NCBI GenBank assembly: GCA_963668545.1
Contig: OY764868.1
Location: 496,001-560,000 of the forward strand
DNA from: G963662265 sp963668545
GTDB taxonomy: Bacteria > Spirochaetota > Spirochaetia > CADAEX01
DNA: 64,000 bases
Direction: 5' to 3'
Part shown: in pieces, positions 27,252-36,470 of the stretch
Position numbering within the stretch: the first letter of the stretch is position 1
Layout: each line of letters starts with the position of its first letter
Notes under the pieces: generated by a model
Database searches by the model: none
What the model was told of the DNA's origin: nothing
The model's input: only the letters and a program-made list of their open reading frames with translations
Program-made: the position numbers and the translations under genes

Positions 27252-27638
27252 TCAGGTGCTGACTATTTTTTCTATCTTCAGCTGTATCTTCCCTTCAGGA
27301 GCATAGCACTCAGTTATGGTGTTTTCCTTTTCACCTATCAGGGCAGTTCCAAGCGGAGACAGGATGGAGATCCTTGACCCGTCGCGAGAACTCCGGGCCG
27401 GAAAAACTACTGTGACTGTTTCTGAATTATTTGTTTTCAGATTCCTGAAAACCACAGTTGAATTAATCCTTACCACATCATTAAGTGATTCAGCATTATC
27501 AACAACATAGGCATTCTGAAGTTCTTCCGCAAAGTGCCTTAAATTCTCAAACCTCAGCCTGTTTGATTCTCTGTATATTTTAATTATGTGGACCAGTTTT
27601 TTATAATCTTCCCTGGTCAGTTTTATTGTTTTTCCCAT
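27252..27638 (-). CDS. GreA/GreB C-terminal-domain protein, Rnk-like
   Basis: A 128-residue protein. The C-terminal half has the FKBP-like GreA/GreB domain, with the SILSPLGTALIG strand-turn (about residues 90-101). The N-terminus is a single short helix pair rather than the long coiled coil of true GreA. That is the layout of Rnk-type proteins, which bind RNA polymerase near its secondary channel. It is probably a transcription modulator. It is the first gene of a two-gene unit with the 340-residue unknown. Confidence 0.75.
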   Translation of the reverse strand: MGKTIKLTREDYKKLVHIIKIYRESNRLRFENLRHFAEELQNAYVVDNAESLNDVVRINSTVVFRNLKTNNSETVTVVFPARSSRDGSRISILSPLGTALIGEKENTITECYAPEGKIQLKIEKIVST

Positions 27639-27866
27639 GACAGCAATACCGTCCTCTGTGTAATGTTACAGTAATATAGGCATAAAAAAACTGCATAACA
27701 ACAGGTAAAAAACTTAAACATTCTGTGCATGTTTTATACATGTTTTGCAGTAATTTTTATCTGCTCTGACTGCAGGTCGGAAGGACTGACATCATGAAGA
27801 TGATATCTTGAAAATCTGATTTCCCCCCTAAGGAAACTGTTCTATAATTATTGCAGGGAGAAATGT

Positions 27867-28154
27867 ATGGTTGTTTATCTTGTCAGAATACATGTTAAAA
27901 AAGGTTTTGAAGATGCTTTTATTCAGGCATCTCTTTTAAACAAGGAAGGAACCGGAAAAGAGGATGGAAACATACAGTTTGATCTTTCAAGGGAGATTGA
28001 AAACAGAAGCGAGTTTATCCTTTATGAGGTATATAAATCTGATGACGCTGTTGCTTCCCACAAGAAGACAGAGCATTATCTGAAATGGCGGGAAACTGTA
28101 GAGTCCATGATGGAAAGGCCAAGGGAAGGGATAAAATACAATCCTGTTGTCTGA
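27867..28154 (+). CDS. ABM-family (quinol) monooxygenase-like protein
   Basis: A 95-residue dimeric alpha-beta barrel protein of the antibiotic-biosynthesis-monooxygenase family. FILYEVYKSDDAVASHKKTEHY (residues about 50-72; quoted in part as YEVYKSDDAVASH) is the hallmark segment. Members include quinol monooxygenases and AI-2-degrading LsrG. A perfect TATAAT at 27843-27848 and a GGGAG site precede it. Function unproven. Confidence 0.8.
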   Translation: MVVYLVRIHVKKGFEDAFIQASLLNKEGTGKEDGNIQFDLSREIENRSEFILYEVYKSDDAVASHKKTEHYLKWRETVESMMERPREGIKYNPVV

Positions 28155-28194
28155 CAATCTCGACAACCGGTTTCAGTAATGATATTCTGTATAT

Positions 28195-29049
28195 ATGGAA
28201 AGTAAAAAAAATGAGCTGGTTAACCAGCTGAGTAAATATTTCTCAGATCGTATGGATGTTGCTTTTGCTTTTCTGTTCGGTTCAGCAGTTAAAGGTATGT
28301 TTACACAGGATTCTGATATTGATGTTGCTGTTTATTTCTATCCTTTGAACAGCAGGTTCGATCTTGAAGATGATATATATTTTAAATATGAAGATGAAAT
28401 ATGGAATGATCTGGAACAGATTTCCGGATATCCGGTTGATTTTGTTGTTCTTAACAGATCTTCTGCTTCAATATGCGCCTCAGTATATCTGGAGGGACTT
28501 CCTTTAATAATTAAAGATCAGCATCTGTACTGGATGCATTTTTCAGTTACAACAGATCTGGCAGAGGAATACCGGGCTTTCACTGAAGATTATATTAGGA
28601 TAAAAAAAAGATCCATGTCTTTAAGTCCTGTAGACAGAACAAGGCTGCTCCAGATTTCTGATTTTATTGAAAGTGAATTGTCTGATTACAGATATTTTGA
28701 AGAGATCAGTAAACAAAGTTATCTTGAAGATTCAATGATAAGACGAAATGTTGAAAGATGGATTGAAAATCTTGTAAATGCTTCAATTGATTGTGCTAAA
28801 ATTATTATTGCATCAAGAAAACAGCCTGTTCCACAGACTTACCGTGAAATGCTGCTCCGGCTTGGAACTGTAAATTTCATAGATCAGGATTCATCTGAAA
28901 AGCTGGCTTCTTTTTCCCGGTTAAGAAATATCCTTGCTCATGAATATCTGGATATAAGGTATCCTCAGATTAAAAAATTCTTAGAAGGTGCATTGCCTGT
29001 TTATACTGATTTGCTTAATGCTGTAGAGCGGATAATAACAGATAAATAA
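28195..29049 (+). CDS. MntA-HepT-type fusion: minimal nucleotidyltransferase plus HEPN domain
   Basis: A 284-residue single chain. The N-terminal half is a minimal nucleotidyltransferase with GS at residues 29-30, ten residues, then D41-x-D43 (the GSX10DXD motif), and a third acidic residue at D82. The C-terminal half (about 145-280) is a HEPN (DUF86) domain with R244, H249 and Y251, the RX4HXY motif of HepT RNase toxins. In type VII toxin-antitoxin systems these are two genes: MntA silences HepT by AMPylating the motif tyrosine. Here both motifs are complete on one polypeptide, implying self-modification in cis or between protomers. It has its own 40-base leader and no partner gene. Confidence 0.75.
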   Translation: MESKKNELVNQLSKYFSDRMDVAFAFLFGSAVKGMFTQDSDIDVAVYFYPLNSRFDLEDDIYFKYEDEIWNDLEQISGYPVDFVVLNRSSASICASVYLEGLPLIIKDQHLYWMHFSVTTDLAEEYRAFTEDYIRIKKRSMSLSPVDRTRLLQISDFIESELSDYRYFEEISKQSYLEDSMIRRNVERWIENLVNASIDCAKIIIASRKQPVPQTYREMLLRLGTVNFIDQDSSEKLASFSRLRNILAHEYLDIRYPQIKKFLEGALPVYTDLLNAVERIITDK

Positions 29050-29097
29050 AAAATCCCCTGCTGAAAAATGTTTTCCCGGCCACAACTGATAAGTATA

Positions 29098-29406
29098 TCA
29101 TCTCCCTGACGGCCTGAAGTAACTGCTCCCGCTTTCATTCTGTTTTCCTGATTCAAGAGCTTTTATCAGCCTTTCAATAATCATCAGATAGGTGTTGTAT
29201 CTTAACTCCGGAGATCTTCGTATCTCTTCCCTGACCCTCTCTCTTTTACCGGGAGCAAGATGGGAAAAGAGTATTCCCCTTTCAAAATCAGACAGGTACA
29301 TCACGGAAACAGCCAGCTCCCTGTCCGGTTCCGAGTTGAGAATTCTTCCTGTAGTTATCCTGTCTGTACTTTGAATTAGTTTAAATAATCTTCGGTCAGG
29401 TGTCAT
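29098..29406 (-). CDS. Small FliG-like helical protein
   Basis: A 102-residue cytoplasmic protein. The segment AVSVMYLSDFERGILFSHL followed by a charged REEIRR helix resembles the FliG-type armadillo helices that read L-x-x-L-x-P-E-x-A-x-x-I. I chose ATG 29406 (MTPDRR) because the longer frame adds a hydrophobic leader without a ribosome-binding site. No good Shine-Dalgarno is seen here either. A flagellar switch-accessory role is a weak inference. Confidence 0.45.
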   Translation of the reverse strand: MTPDRRLFKLIQSTDRITTGRILNSEPDRELAVSVMYLSDFERGILFSHLAPGKRERVREEIRRSPELRYNTYLMIIERLIKALESGKQNESGSSYFRPSGR

Positions 29407-29530
29407 AATATTAATTATAAATAAAAAATGCAAAACATGGTGATTGTATGACACAAGTATTTAATCTTTTGTTTATTTTTGATATTAATTCCATGGAAAG
29501 GTGTGAAATATTAATTTTGTGAGGTCATTT

Positions 29531-32500
29531 ATGGAAAAAATTCCGGAAAAGGAACTGGTGGAATTCACTTCCGGACATAATCAGCTCCAGTATATTAATT
29601 TCAAACTGGCATCGATGGGTAAGCCCTATTTTTACAGCCTCAAACCAGACCACGGGGTCGGGGAAGGTGATTCGGGGGAACTCTCAACCAGGAATTTTAT
29701 TGATATAGCTGGAAACCTGATTCAGAATTACAGCGAGAGAAACCGTCTGCTTACTGATTATCTATGTGCGGCAGACAGACGGATCAACAGTTTTCTTAAA
29801 CGGTATTTTGACGGAATAGGGGAGGATGTAGTAAATATTCCGACCGGGACCTTTGTTCTTGACAGATACGGTCTTGCGAGACAGATGAGCCTTCCTCCGG
29901 ACAGGAATGAGTTTATTACCTCCTATATTGAATCATACAGAATTAAACAGGGAGTTCTTCATAACCCGCGTCACGACAGGAGAACAACTGTCGGAACTTT
30001 TCATATTGTAGCGGACGGACTTCCTGTCCCTGCAGATAAAAAAGAGGTCCCCAGGATTGCATTTGCAAGACTTCTTAAAGAAGCCTGTAATCCTCCTGAT
30101 GACCTTCTGACTCTCCCCTTTACCTCTTCACAGGATGAAAAAGCAAAGCTGTTTGTTTCGGTTTACATGAAACCGCTTGTTTCACCTGAAGTTCCGGGTG
30201 TTGTACCTGAAAAGCGGATGGAAATAAGGTATTTTGCCCCTGCATCCCTTATAAGTAATATTGATTTTGTGGAATCAATATTCGGTAATGCCGGAGACCC
30301 CGGGCTTATTGAAAATGATTCAGCCCTTGATGTTGAACGCTGGAGCGGTCATACAGGTTGTATCATCCTGGCCCCCCATCTTGCAGGCGGTTTTACAAAG
30401 AAGGAACTAGGTCTTCCCCATTATGATGATGCAACTGCACGTGAAAGAAAAGACGGAATGTGCTGGAAGGATGATGCCGAGCTTTATAATGACGGGGTAC
30501 CATTCAAAATCACATGCAGGAATTCAGACGGGGTAGTGGTAACTCTTATTGCAGATAACTATTTTGGATATACAAAGAAAGAGGTGAAGACACAGATTTC
30601 ATATGCTGCCAACCTGCTCGGTCTTTCGGAAGAGGAACATGCAGGGGGTGCTCTTGTATTTCCCCGCAGGAGTCTGGGTGAACACTACTATGCAGAGGCT
30701 GACGGATACAGCTTTGAGGATGTAAAGAATTCATATTCAGATATTATGGAGATACATCCTGATAATTACGGAATTGACAGAAAATTTCCCAATATTGTTT
30801 ATATCCCTGAAAAGTCTGAAATAAGTCTCTACAAGCAGGAGATTAAATGGGAATACAATGGAGAGGAGAAGACTTTAAAGCTTCTTCCGGGGAAGAAATA
30901 TATCCTGCCTGACGGAAGCAAGGTCCATATGGAAAAACATCCTTCAGCTCCGGTCTGGAGACTTGTCGGAACAAATCCTCTCGGGACATTCTGCCACAAA
31001 CCATTTACTGTTTCAGGGGGAGGGAAATCAGAGATTTCAAAATCTCTTCTCAATTCAGTAATATATGATACTTTCTATATCAACAATCTCAAGGAAGACT
31101 TTGATCTTGTTGAAAAAATAATCAACTATGATTTCAAGAACAGATGGGAAAAAGACAGGGAAAGGACAAGGGCTTCGAGACCTTTCCTGAGTCCCAGAAG
31201 ATCGGTAGGTTCTGTTATAAAGCTGCTTACCCCTTCGGAATACTATACTGAAGAGTATAATTCATTCCTTACTTCGTTTCCCAACAGAATAAAGGCACTG
31301 GCGCTCTACATCAAAAGGTTTTACAGGCCTGAATGGGGCGATGAATGGAGAAAGTACTTTTCTGTCAGGATAATCAACGGAAAAGAGGGGAATGCTCTTC
31401 ATTTCAACGGAAGAAAGATTACTGCAAGTTATCTCAGGGTGGGATTTGCCCCTGATGATATGTGGTATATACATAAACTGAGGACAGATTTTATCGCATC
31501 TGAAAAGCTTCAGCAGGAGGATGACATCTCTGTCTCTGTTACTCTGGGCTCAGACAAGCTTAAAACACTTTCTGAAAGGGACAGGAACAGAAGTGTTAAG
31601 ATGATAAAGAACTGTGAATTCCGCCTCTTTCAGCGTCCTGACGAGGCTATTCACAGGGGATATGATATTGAGGCGGAAAGGGACCTCGCCGGAAACAACA
31701 ACTTTATTTCCAACTATGAGCCGCTTACAAGGGCAAATGCCAAAGAGATGATTGAAAGTGCAATAAGCTTTGAAGAATATACAGAACCTATAAAGAAAAT
31801 CATCCAGGATGGTGCAGCAGGAGAAGAGGGGACATGGTTCATTGCCCCTTCCCACCCGAGGGTCCTTCCAAGCGGGAGAAGCACCAATCCCAGATACCTT
31901 CAGACAAGACCTGACCTGACAGATCCTGAACTATATTACAGGGCTGAAATAGGGCACAGGCTGCATAAGAAAATACCTCTATCAAAGCCCTGTTATGACC
32001 CGGTAGATGCTGTCCTTCCTTCGAGAAGAAACAACAGACCGGAGAAGGCAAAAGGGATAAAAGGCTTAAGTGTATATAATCCTATACATTATCAGGAGCT
32101 TCCCGAACTCTTTATGGATTTCATCTGCAGTCTTTCAGGCAAATCCCCCTCGACTACAGGGGCGGGAAGTGAGGGGGCTCTTACCAAAGGCCCTTTCAAT
32201 ATGCTTTCTCCTGTGACAGATCTTAACAATGCTCTTCTTTCATTTATCCTCACAGGTTACTCAGGCTTCACCTCTGTAGCAGGCTGGGTCGGCAGCGAAA
32301 CAAGGTTTGACCACGATATAAGCATCCTGATCCCTGAGATATGGAGCAGGCTCTACCCTGATGAAAGGAACCCTGAAAAACTCATAAAAGAGGGTTCTCT
32401 TGAAAAAATCGAGGATTTTGAATGGAAAGGGGAAACTGTTCTTACAAGCAGGCTTGGCTACAGAATTACAGAAAATTTTCTGTTCAACTATCTCGGAAGG

Positions 32501-33016
32501 ATATTTGATGAACCGCTTGCCGTATTCAACAAGGACATGCTCCGGCCTGAGAGGCAGGATATTGACGGCTTTATTGAAGGCATGAACCAGATTATTGAAA
32601 GCCAGAAAAAGGTTGCAAAAATCTATTTTGAAGACGGAAGTGTTGAAGGGGCTATTCCCCCTCTCAAGGCACTCCTTCATATTATGGCTTATGACAGCTA
32701 TGAAGGTAAGGGTATTAATGATCCTGAAATAAGAAAACTCTTTAAACGGGATTATGTTGTAAACAGCAAGTGGTATAAGGAAAGGCTTAAGCTGAAACAG
32801 AAGCGTGATGTTTCACACTACAAGAAAATAATCAGCTACCTTGAGGCTTTCATGTCTGAGAAGAAGAATGCTGAACTTTCAGGAAAACTTGAGGTTGAGA
32901 AGCGGCTAAACAGGTGCCGGACACTGCTTGGTGAGGCCAGCTCTGATTCTTATCTCAAGTTCCTTGAGGGAACAATAGGACTTGACCCTGTTTACGGAAT
33001 GGATGAAAAATACTGA
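29531..33016 (+). CDS. PPi-type phosphoenolpyruvate carboxykinase
   Basis: A 1161-residue cytoplasmic enzyme. Length and conserved blocks match the large PPi-dependent PEPCKs first described in Entamoeba and Propionibacterium. They include HNQLQYINFKLA near the N-terminus, GVLHNPRHDRRTT (about residues 140-152), ERKDGMCWKD (about 302), DNYFGYTKKEVKTQ (about 342) and a GGGKSEISKS loop (about 498). The enzyme interconverts oxaloacetate and PEP with phosphate/PPi instead of a nucleotide. ATG 29531 is preceded by GAGGT; an upstream GTG at 29519 is less likely. It is monocistronic and ends in a strong terminator. Identification is from memory of the family. Confidence 0.82.
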   Translation: MEKIPEKELVEFTSGHNQLQYINFKLASMGKPYFYSLKPDHGVGEGDSGELSTRNFIDIAGNLIQNYSERNRLLTDYLCAADRRINSFLKRYFDGIGEDVVNIPTGTFVLDRYGLARQMSLPPDRNEFITSYIESYRIKQGVLHNPRHDRRTTVGTFHIVADGLPVPADKKEVPRIAFARLLKEACNPPDDLLTLPFTSSQDEKAKLFVSVYMKPLVSPEVPGVVPEKRMEIRYFAPASLISNIDFVESIFGNAGDPGLIENDSALDVERWSGHTGCIILAPHLAGGFTKKELGLPHYDDATARERKDGMCWKDDAELYNDGVPFKITCRNSDGVVVTLIADNYFGYTKKEVKTQISYAANLLGLSEEEHAGGALVFPRRSLGEHYYAEADGYSFEDVKNSYSDIMEIHPDNYGIDRKFPNIVYIPEKSEISLYKQEIKWEYNGEEKTLKLLPGKKYILPDGSKVHMEKHPSAPVWRLVGTNPLGTFCHKPFTVSGGGKSEISKSLLNSVIYDTFYINNLKEDFDLVEKIINYDFKNRWEKDRERTRASRPFLSPRRSVGSVIKLLTPSEYYTEEYNSFLTSFPNRIKALALYIKRFYRPEWGDEWRKYFSVRIINGKEGNALHFNGRKITASYLRVGFAPDDMWYIHKLRTDFIASEKLQQEDDISVSVTLGSDKLKTLSERDRNRSVKMIKNCEFRLFQRPDEAIHRGYDIEAERDLAGNNNFISNYEPLTRANAKEMIESAISFEEYTEPIKKIIQDGAAGEEGTWFIAPSHPRVLPSGRSTNPRYLQTRPDLTDPELYYRAEIGHRLHKKIPLSKPCYDPVDAVLPSRRNNRPEKAKGIKGLSVYNPIHYQELPELFMDFICSLSGKSPSTTGAGSEGALTKGPFNMLSPVTDLNNALLSFILTGYSGFTSVAGWVGSETRFDHDISILIPEIWSRLYPDERNPEKLIKEGSLEKIEDFEWKGETVLTSRLGYRITENFLFNYLGRIFDEPLAVFNKDMLRPERQDIDGFIEGMNQIIESQKKVAKIYFEDGSVEGAIPPLKALLHIMAYDSYEGKGINDPEIRKLFKRDYVVNSKWYKERLKLKQKRDVSHYKKIISYLEAFMSEKKNAELSGKLEVEKRLNRCRTLLGEASSDSYLKFLEGTIGLDPVYGMDEKY

Positions 33017-33030
33017 ATACTGTAATTGAG

Positions 33031-33057
33031 CAGCCCCTTTAAAGGGGCTGTTTTTTT
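33031..33057 (+). terminator. Intrinsic terminator after PPi-PEPCK
   Basis: A perfect 10-bp inverted repeat CAGCCCCTTT/AAAGGGGCTG is followed by seven T residues, 15 bases after the stop codon. Confidence 0.9.
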
Positions 33058-33064
33058 ATATATT

Positions 33065-34057
33065 TCATGTTCCTGATGGCTGATCCTTTATATTGTATTT
33101 TTTCCTGTACTCAGGTATTTCGATCATTGGAGGTCTTTCCTCTTCCCTGATATGAATTTCTATTGATTCATAGTTGTTGTTGTGGGCCTGGTACTGCTTC
33201 AGTACCTGTGCATAATGGTCTTTGAGTTTTATAAGTTCATGAGCTTCCGCCCTTTTAAGAAATGCCTGAAGTATGCCGAATGCCATTTTTCCAAGATCCC
33301 TTGTAGGCTGATTTCTGTGTACCCTCTGGTCAAGGTCTGTCTGTGCAAAAGCTTGAAGCCCCCACTGTTTATAGACATCAAGGAGATGGGATGTTTCAAC
33401 ACCGTATCCTATCGGAAAGGGAATACTTTCAAGCACCTCCCTCTTTACGGCATATTCGCCGGAAAGGGGCTGTATTATCGGGGTCAGTTCAGGATAGAAG
33501 AGGGAAAAGAGGGGCCTTATAAGGATTTCTGTTACACGCCCCCCCCCTGAGGGTCTTATGCCGTCAGTAAAGGCAAGAGGTCTGTCGTAGAATGCCTTTA
33601 CATATTTTACCTCATCCTTGTAGATAAGGGGGGCCACAAGACCGTATACAAACCTGGGATGGATATTTTTTATATCAGCATCGATATAGACAATAATATC
33701 TCCTTTAAGCTGGTATATCGCTTTCCAGAGGTTTTCCCCCTTACCCCTTTTTGCTTCGATGTTCGGGAGTATGTCTGCAGCAAGGTATGTGTCTGCTCCG
33801 AAAGAAGCTGCAGTTTCAAGAGTTCTGTCTTCAGAACCCGAGTCAATTACTGCCAGTTCATCAAGAAGAGGTGCTCTTGTCATCAGTTCAGATTTGAAAA
33901 TAACTATCTCTTTTCCGATTGTTTTCTCTTCATTCAATGTGGGGATGCACAGAGATATTTTAAGTCCCTTTTTCTCTTTTAACTTGACAAGAGTCTTGAG
34001 GTCTGAAAATTCAGAATGGTGGAATGTATTGTTTTTAAGCCATTTGTCAGGATTCAT
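33065..34057 (-). CDS. gpgS: Glucosyl-3-phosphoglycerate synthase (GT81 family)
   Basis: A 330-residue GT-A glycosyltransferase. SLCIPTLNEEKTIG (about residues 36-49) binds the nucleotide sugar, YIDADIKNIHPRF (about 122) holds the D-x-D metal motif, and GYGVETSHLLD (about 232) matches the GpgS acceptor region. It should join glucose from NDP-glucose to 3-phosphoglycerate, the first step to the compatible solute glucosylglycerate. A phosphatase (GpgP) is not seen nearby. Its start overlaps the end of the upstream peptidase gene by 11 bases, so the two are translated together. Confidence 0.85.
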   Translation of the reverse strand: MNPDKWLKNNTFHHSEFSDLKTLVKLKEKKGLKISLCIPTLNEEKTIGKEIVIFKSELMTRAPLLDELAVIDSGSEDRTLETAASFGADTYLAADILPNIEAKRGKGENLWKAIYQLKGDIIVYIDADIKNIHPRFVYGLVAPLIYKDEVKYVKAFYDRPLAFTDGIRPSGGGRVTEILIRPLFSLFYPELTPIIQPLSGEYAVKREVLESIPFPIGYGVETSHLLDVYKQWGLQAFAQTDLDQRVHRNQPTRDLGKMAFGILQAFLKRAEAHELIKLKDHYAQVLKQYQAHNNNYESIEIHIREEERPPMIEIPEYRKKYNIKDQPSGT

Positions 34058-35216
34058 CGCAGTCCCCCCTGTCTATTGAAACTATCATCCCTATTAATTG
34101 AATAAGACCCTTTGTAATGGGATCAATTTCCACATGCTCATAAATCTGGTCCCTCCTCATGCCTCTGGTCATCCCTATGGTAATGGCAGGTATTCCCTTG
34201 TCGCTGAAAGCTGAAAGTTCAGAAGTATCGGGTTGTATCCAGCTTTTTATACCGACATGCTTGAGCATGTTCCTGGCGCAGTTTGTCAGAGGGTGTGAGA
34301 AAGGGATTCCCCCCGGTTTTCTCTGTGCAATAATATTGAGTGATATATCTATACCGTAGATGGAAGATACTTCAGCGACAATATTCTGTATTTTATATTT
34401 AAGGTTATTTACCATTTCCTCTGATTCGCTTCTTATCTCAAAACGGAGGACCCCTTCTGTGGGAATGGTATTGAATGCTGTCCCGCATTCCATTGACCCG
34501 AGAATTATTGTTGTCCTCGGTTTGTTGGGGATAGGTATCTGCTGTATCTGAGTTACAATTTCACTTAATGTAGGGATAGCTCCTATAGTACCGAACCGTT
34601 TCCAGTCATAATCATCAGGAAGATCAAATGTGATTTCAAACCTCATCATCCCGACTGAACTGTGGCTGATTTTTCCGAGTTTGACTCCGTCAACGCATAT
34701 GCCCGCCTTGATGGGATACTTTGTATTTGAGAGGAAAAACCTGATACCTCCGATACTTCCTTTTCCAAGGCTTCTTGCAGAGCCCATAAGTATGAGGTTT
34801 GACTTAAGCTTTATTTCCAGTTTTTCCAGAATCATCGGCAGTACTGTAAGTGTTGCAAGTCCCACCGCATTATGACCAATCCCTGCTCCTGTTATCCTGT
34901 TTGACTCCACGCTGACAGAATGATCTATTTTTTCACTGAACAGAGTATCAAGGTGTGAAACCAGCAGTATGTTTCTGTCCCCTTCAGTCCCCGGCAGAAG
35001 ACCAAGGGCATTTCCTGTCTCATCAGTGGATGTGTTCTGCAGGTTGCTTTCAGTAAACTTGTCAAGAATAAATTCAACTCTTTCCCGCTCGTTGAATGTG
35101 GGTGCAGGTATTTCACTTATCATGACAAGGTTTGCAAGAAGGGTTTCCCTCAGGTCATGAATTCTTGATTCAATTTCAGAAAGGTCAGCCACAATATCAG
35201 GTATTCTGCTTTCCAT
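34047..35216 (-). CDS. M20-family metallohydrolase
   Basis: A 389-residue zinc hydrolase of the M20 peptidase/deacylase clan. VSHLDTLF (about residue 86) carries the first zinc ligand pair region, and a dimerisation domain sits at about 190-300. The usual second acidic metal motif is less clear: GAGIGHNAVGLA replaces the common GRGxxDMKG, so activity is uncertain. The C-terminal QPDTSELSAFSDKGIPA fits the last ligand region. It precedes and overlaps gpgS, but a functional link is not obvious. Confidence 0.7.
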   Translation of the reverse strand: MESRIPDIVADLSEIESRIHDLRETLLANLVMISEIPAPTFNERERVEFILDKFTESNLQNTSTDETGNALGLLPGTEGDRNILLVSHLDTLFSEKIDHSVSVESNRITGAGIGHNAVGLATLTVLPMILEKLEIKLKSNLILMGSARSLGKGSIGGIRFFLSNTKYPIKAGICVDGVKLGKISHSSVGMMRFEITFDLPDDYDWKRFGTIGAIPTLSEIVTQIQQIPIPNKPRTTIILGSMECGTAFNTIPTEGVLRFEIRSESEEMVNNLKYKIQNIVAEVSSIYGIDISLNIIAQRKPGGIPFSHPLTNCARNMLKHVGIKSWIQPDTSELSAFSDKGIPAITIGMTRGMRRDQIYEHVEIDPITKGLIQLIGMIVSIDRGDCDES

Positions 35217-35355
35217 CTGTAGTTATCCTCCTGAAATCATTTTAATTTATATAATCTGCTAAATCAAATCTTTTATATTTTTTAAATAACCTGGATTCAT
35301 TTATATCTATATAACAATGAGGTCTAATTATTTTTATCCTGTGCAGGATTTCCGG

Positions 35356-35390
35356 AAAAAAAACCCGGAGCAGATCTCTACTGCCCCGGG
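35356..35390 (-). terminator. Intrinsic terminator after galE
   Basis: On the minus strand the arms CCCGGGGCAG and CTGCTCCGGG enclose a 7-base loop and are followed by a run of eight T residues, 30 bases after the galE stop. Confidence 0.85.
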
Positions 35391-35419
35391 ATTTAATTTT
35401 CGTATGTGAATGGATATTT

Positions 35420-36382
35420 CTATTTATATACTTCCCAAGATGTCTTTATAAGTGTCTCGGCATCCGAGTATCGGGCTTTCCAGTCCAGAAGCTTTTCAGC
35501 AAGTCCTGATCTGGCTATGAGTTTGACAGGATCTCCTGCCCTTCTTCCGGAAATCTTTGCTTTTATCTCCCTGCCTGTGATTTTTCTGGCTGCCTCGAGC
35601 ATTTCACTGACACTTATACCGCTTTCGCTTCCCAGGTTCACCCTTATGCTCTCTTTTCTGTCCATGATATATTCCATTGCCTTCAGATGCCCCTCTGCAA
35701 GGTCTGTAACATGGATATAATCCCTTATGCATGTACCGTCAGGTGTTGGATAATCATCACCGAAAACCTCTAAACTCTCTCTTTTCCCGCATGCAACTTC
35801 CATTATTACAGGCAGAAGGTTCGCGGGATTTTTTTCAAGTCCCTTTATTCTCCCTTTGATATCATAGCCGGCTGCATTGAAATACCTTAAAGAGGCATAT
35901 TTAATTCCCTTTAGTCTGTCATACCATTTGAGAAAACCTTCAATTTCCAGCTTTGTAAATCCGTAGTAGTTTTCAGGATTTTTTGGATGATCCTCGTCGA
36001 TCGGAAGATATTCAGGTTCACCATAGACTGCTGCTGAAGAAGAGAAAACAATATTGTTTATTCCAGCTTTTACAGCTGAGTTGAGTATGTTTATTGTACC
36101 TGTTATATTGTTAACCGAATATTTTTCAGGCCTGATCATTGATTCCCCCGCAGCCTTGAAAGCGGCAAGGTGGATAATTCCGTCAAATCCCTGCTTCATT
36201 ACCGAATCAAGATCTTCTGTATTAAGAATATCTCCTTCAACCAGTATTTCATCGGGAAAAATATTTTCCCTGCATCCTGAAGAGAAATTGTCAAAAACTG
36301 TTACCGAATGGTTGTTGTCAAGAAATATTCTGGCCACATGAGATCCTATGTAGCCTGCTCCGCCGATAATTAATACTTTGAT
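35420..36382 (-). CDS. galE: UDP-glucose 4-epimerase, apparent AUC start
   Basis: A 320-residue short-chain-dehydrogenase-type epimerase. SSSAAVYGEP (about 122) has the catalytic serine region and YYGFTKLEIE the YxxxK pair. The NAD-binding GGAGYIGSH lies at the very N-terminus, upstream of the first ATG/GTG-type start in frame. Reading back to include it, the only codon suitably placed is ATC at 36382-36380, seven bases after AGGAG, with an in-frame stop a few codons earlier. So translation probably begins at AUC (or at the adjacent AUC), unless there is a sequencing error. Starting at GTG 36337 would delete the NAD site. It supplies UDP-galactose/UDP-glucose interconversion. Confidence 0.82.
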   Translation of the reverse strand: MKVLIIGGAGYIGSHVARIFLDNNHSVTVFDNFSSGCRENIFPDEILVEGDILNTEDLDSVMKQGFDGIIHLAAFKAAGESMIRPEKYSVNNITGTINILNSAVKAGINNIVFSSSAAVYGEPEYLPIDEDHPKNPENYYGFTKLEIEGFLKWYDRLKGIKYASLRYFNAAGYDIKGRIKGLEKNPANLLPVIMEVACGKRESLEVFGDDYPTPDGTCIRDYIHVTDLAEGHLKAMEYIMDRKESIRVNLGSESGISVSEMLEAARKITGREIKAKISGRRAGDPVKLIARSGLAEKLLDWKARYSDAETLIKTSWEVYK

Positions 36383-36470
36383 GATACTGCTCCTGATTTA
36401 ATTTCAGCGTATTATATCCTAATATATGTGGTGAGTGAAGTATTCTTCTCTGAAACCTGAAAAAGCGGCT

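Noticed and set aside
27700..27780. Repeated CATGTTTT segments before the ABM gene as an operator.
   Set aside because: The two copies are short and AT-rich, with no promoter placement that supports a site.
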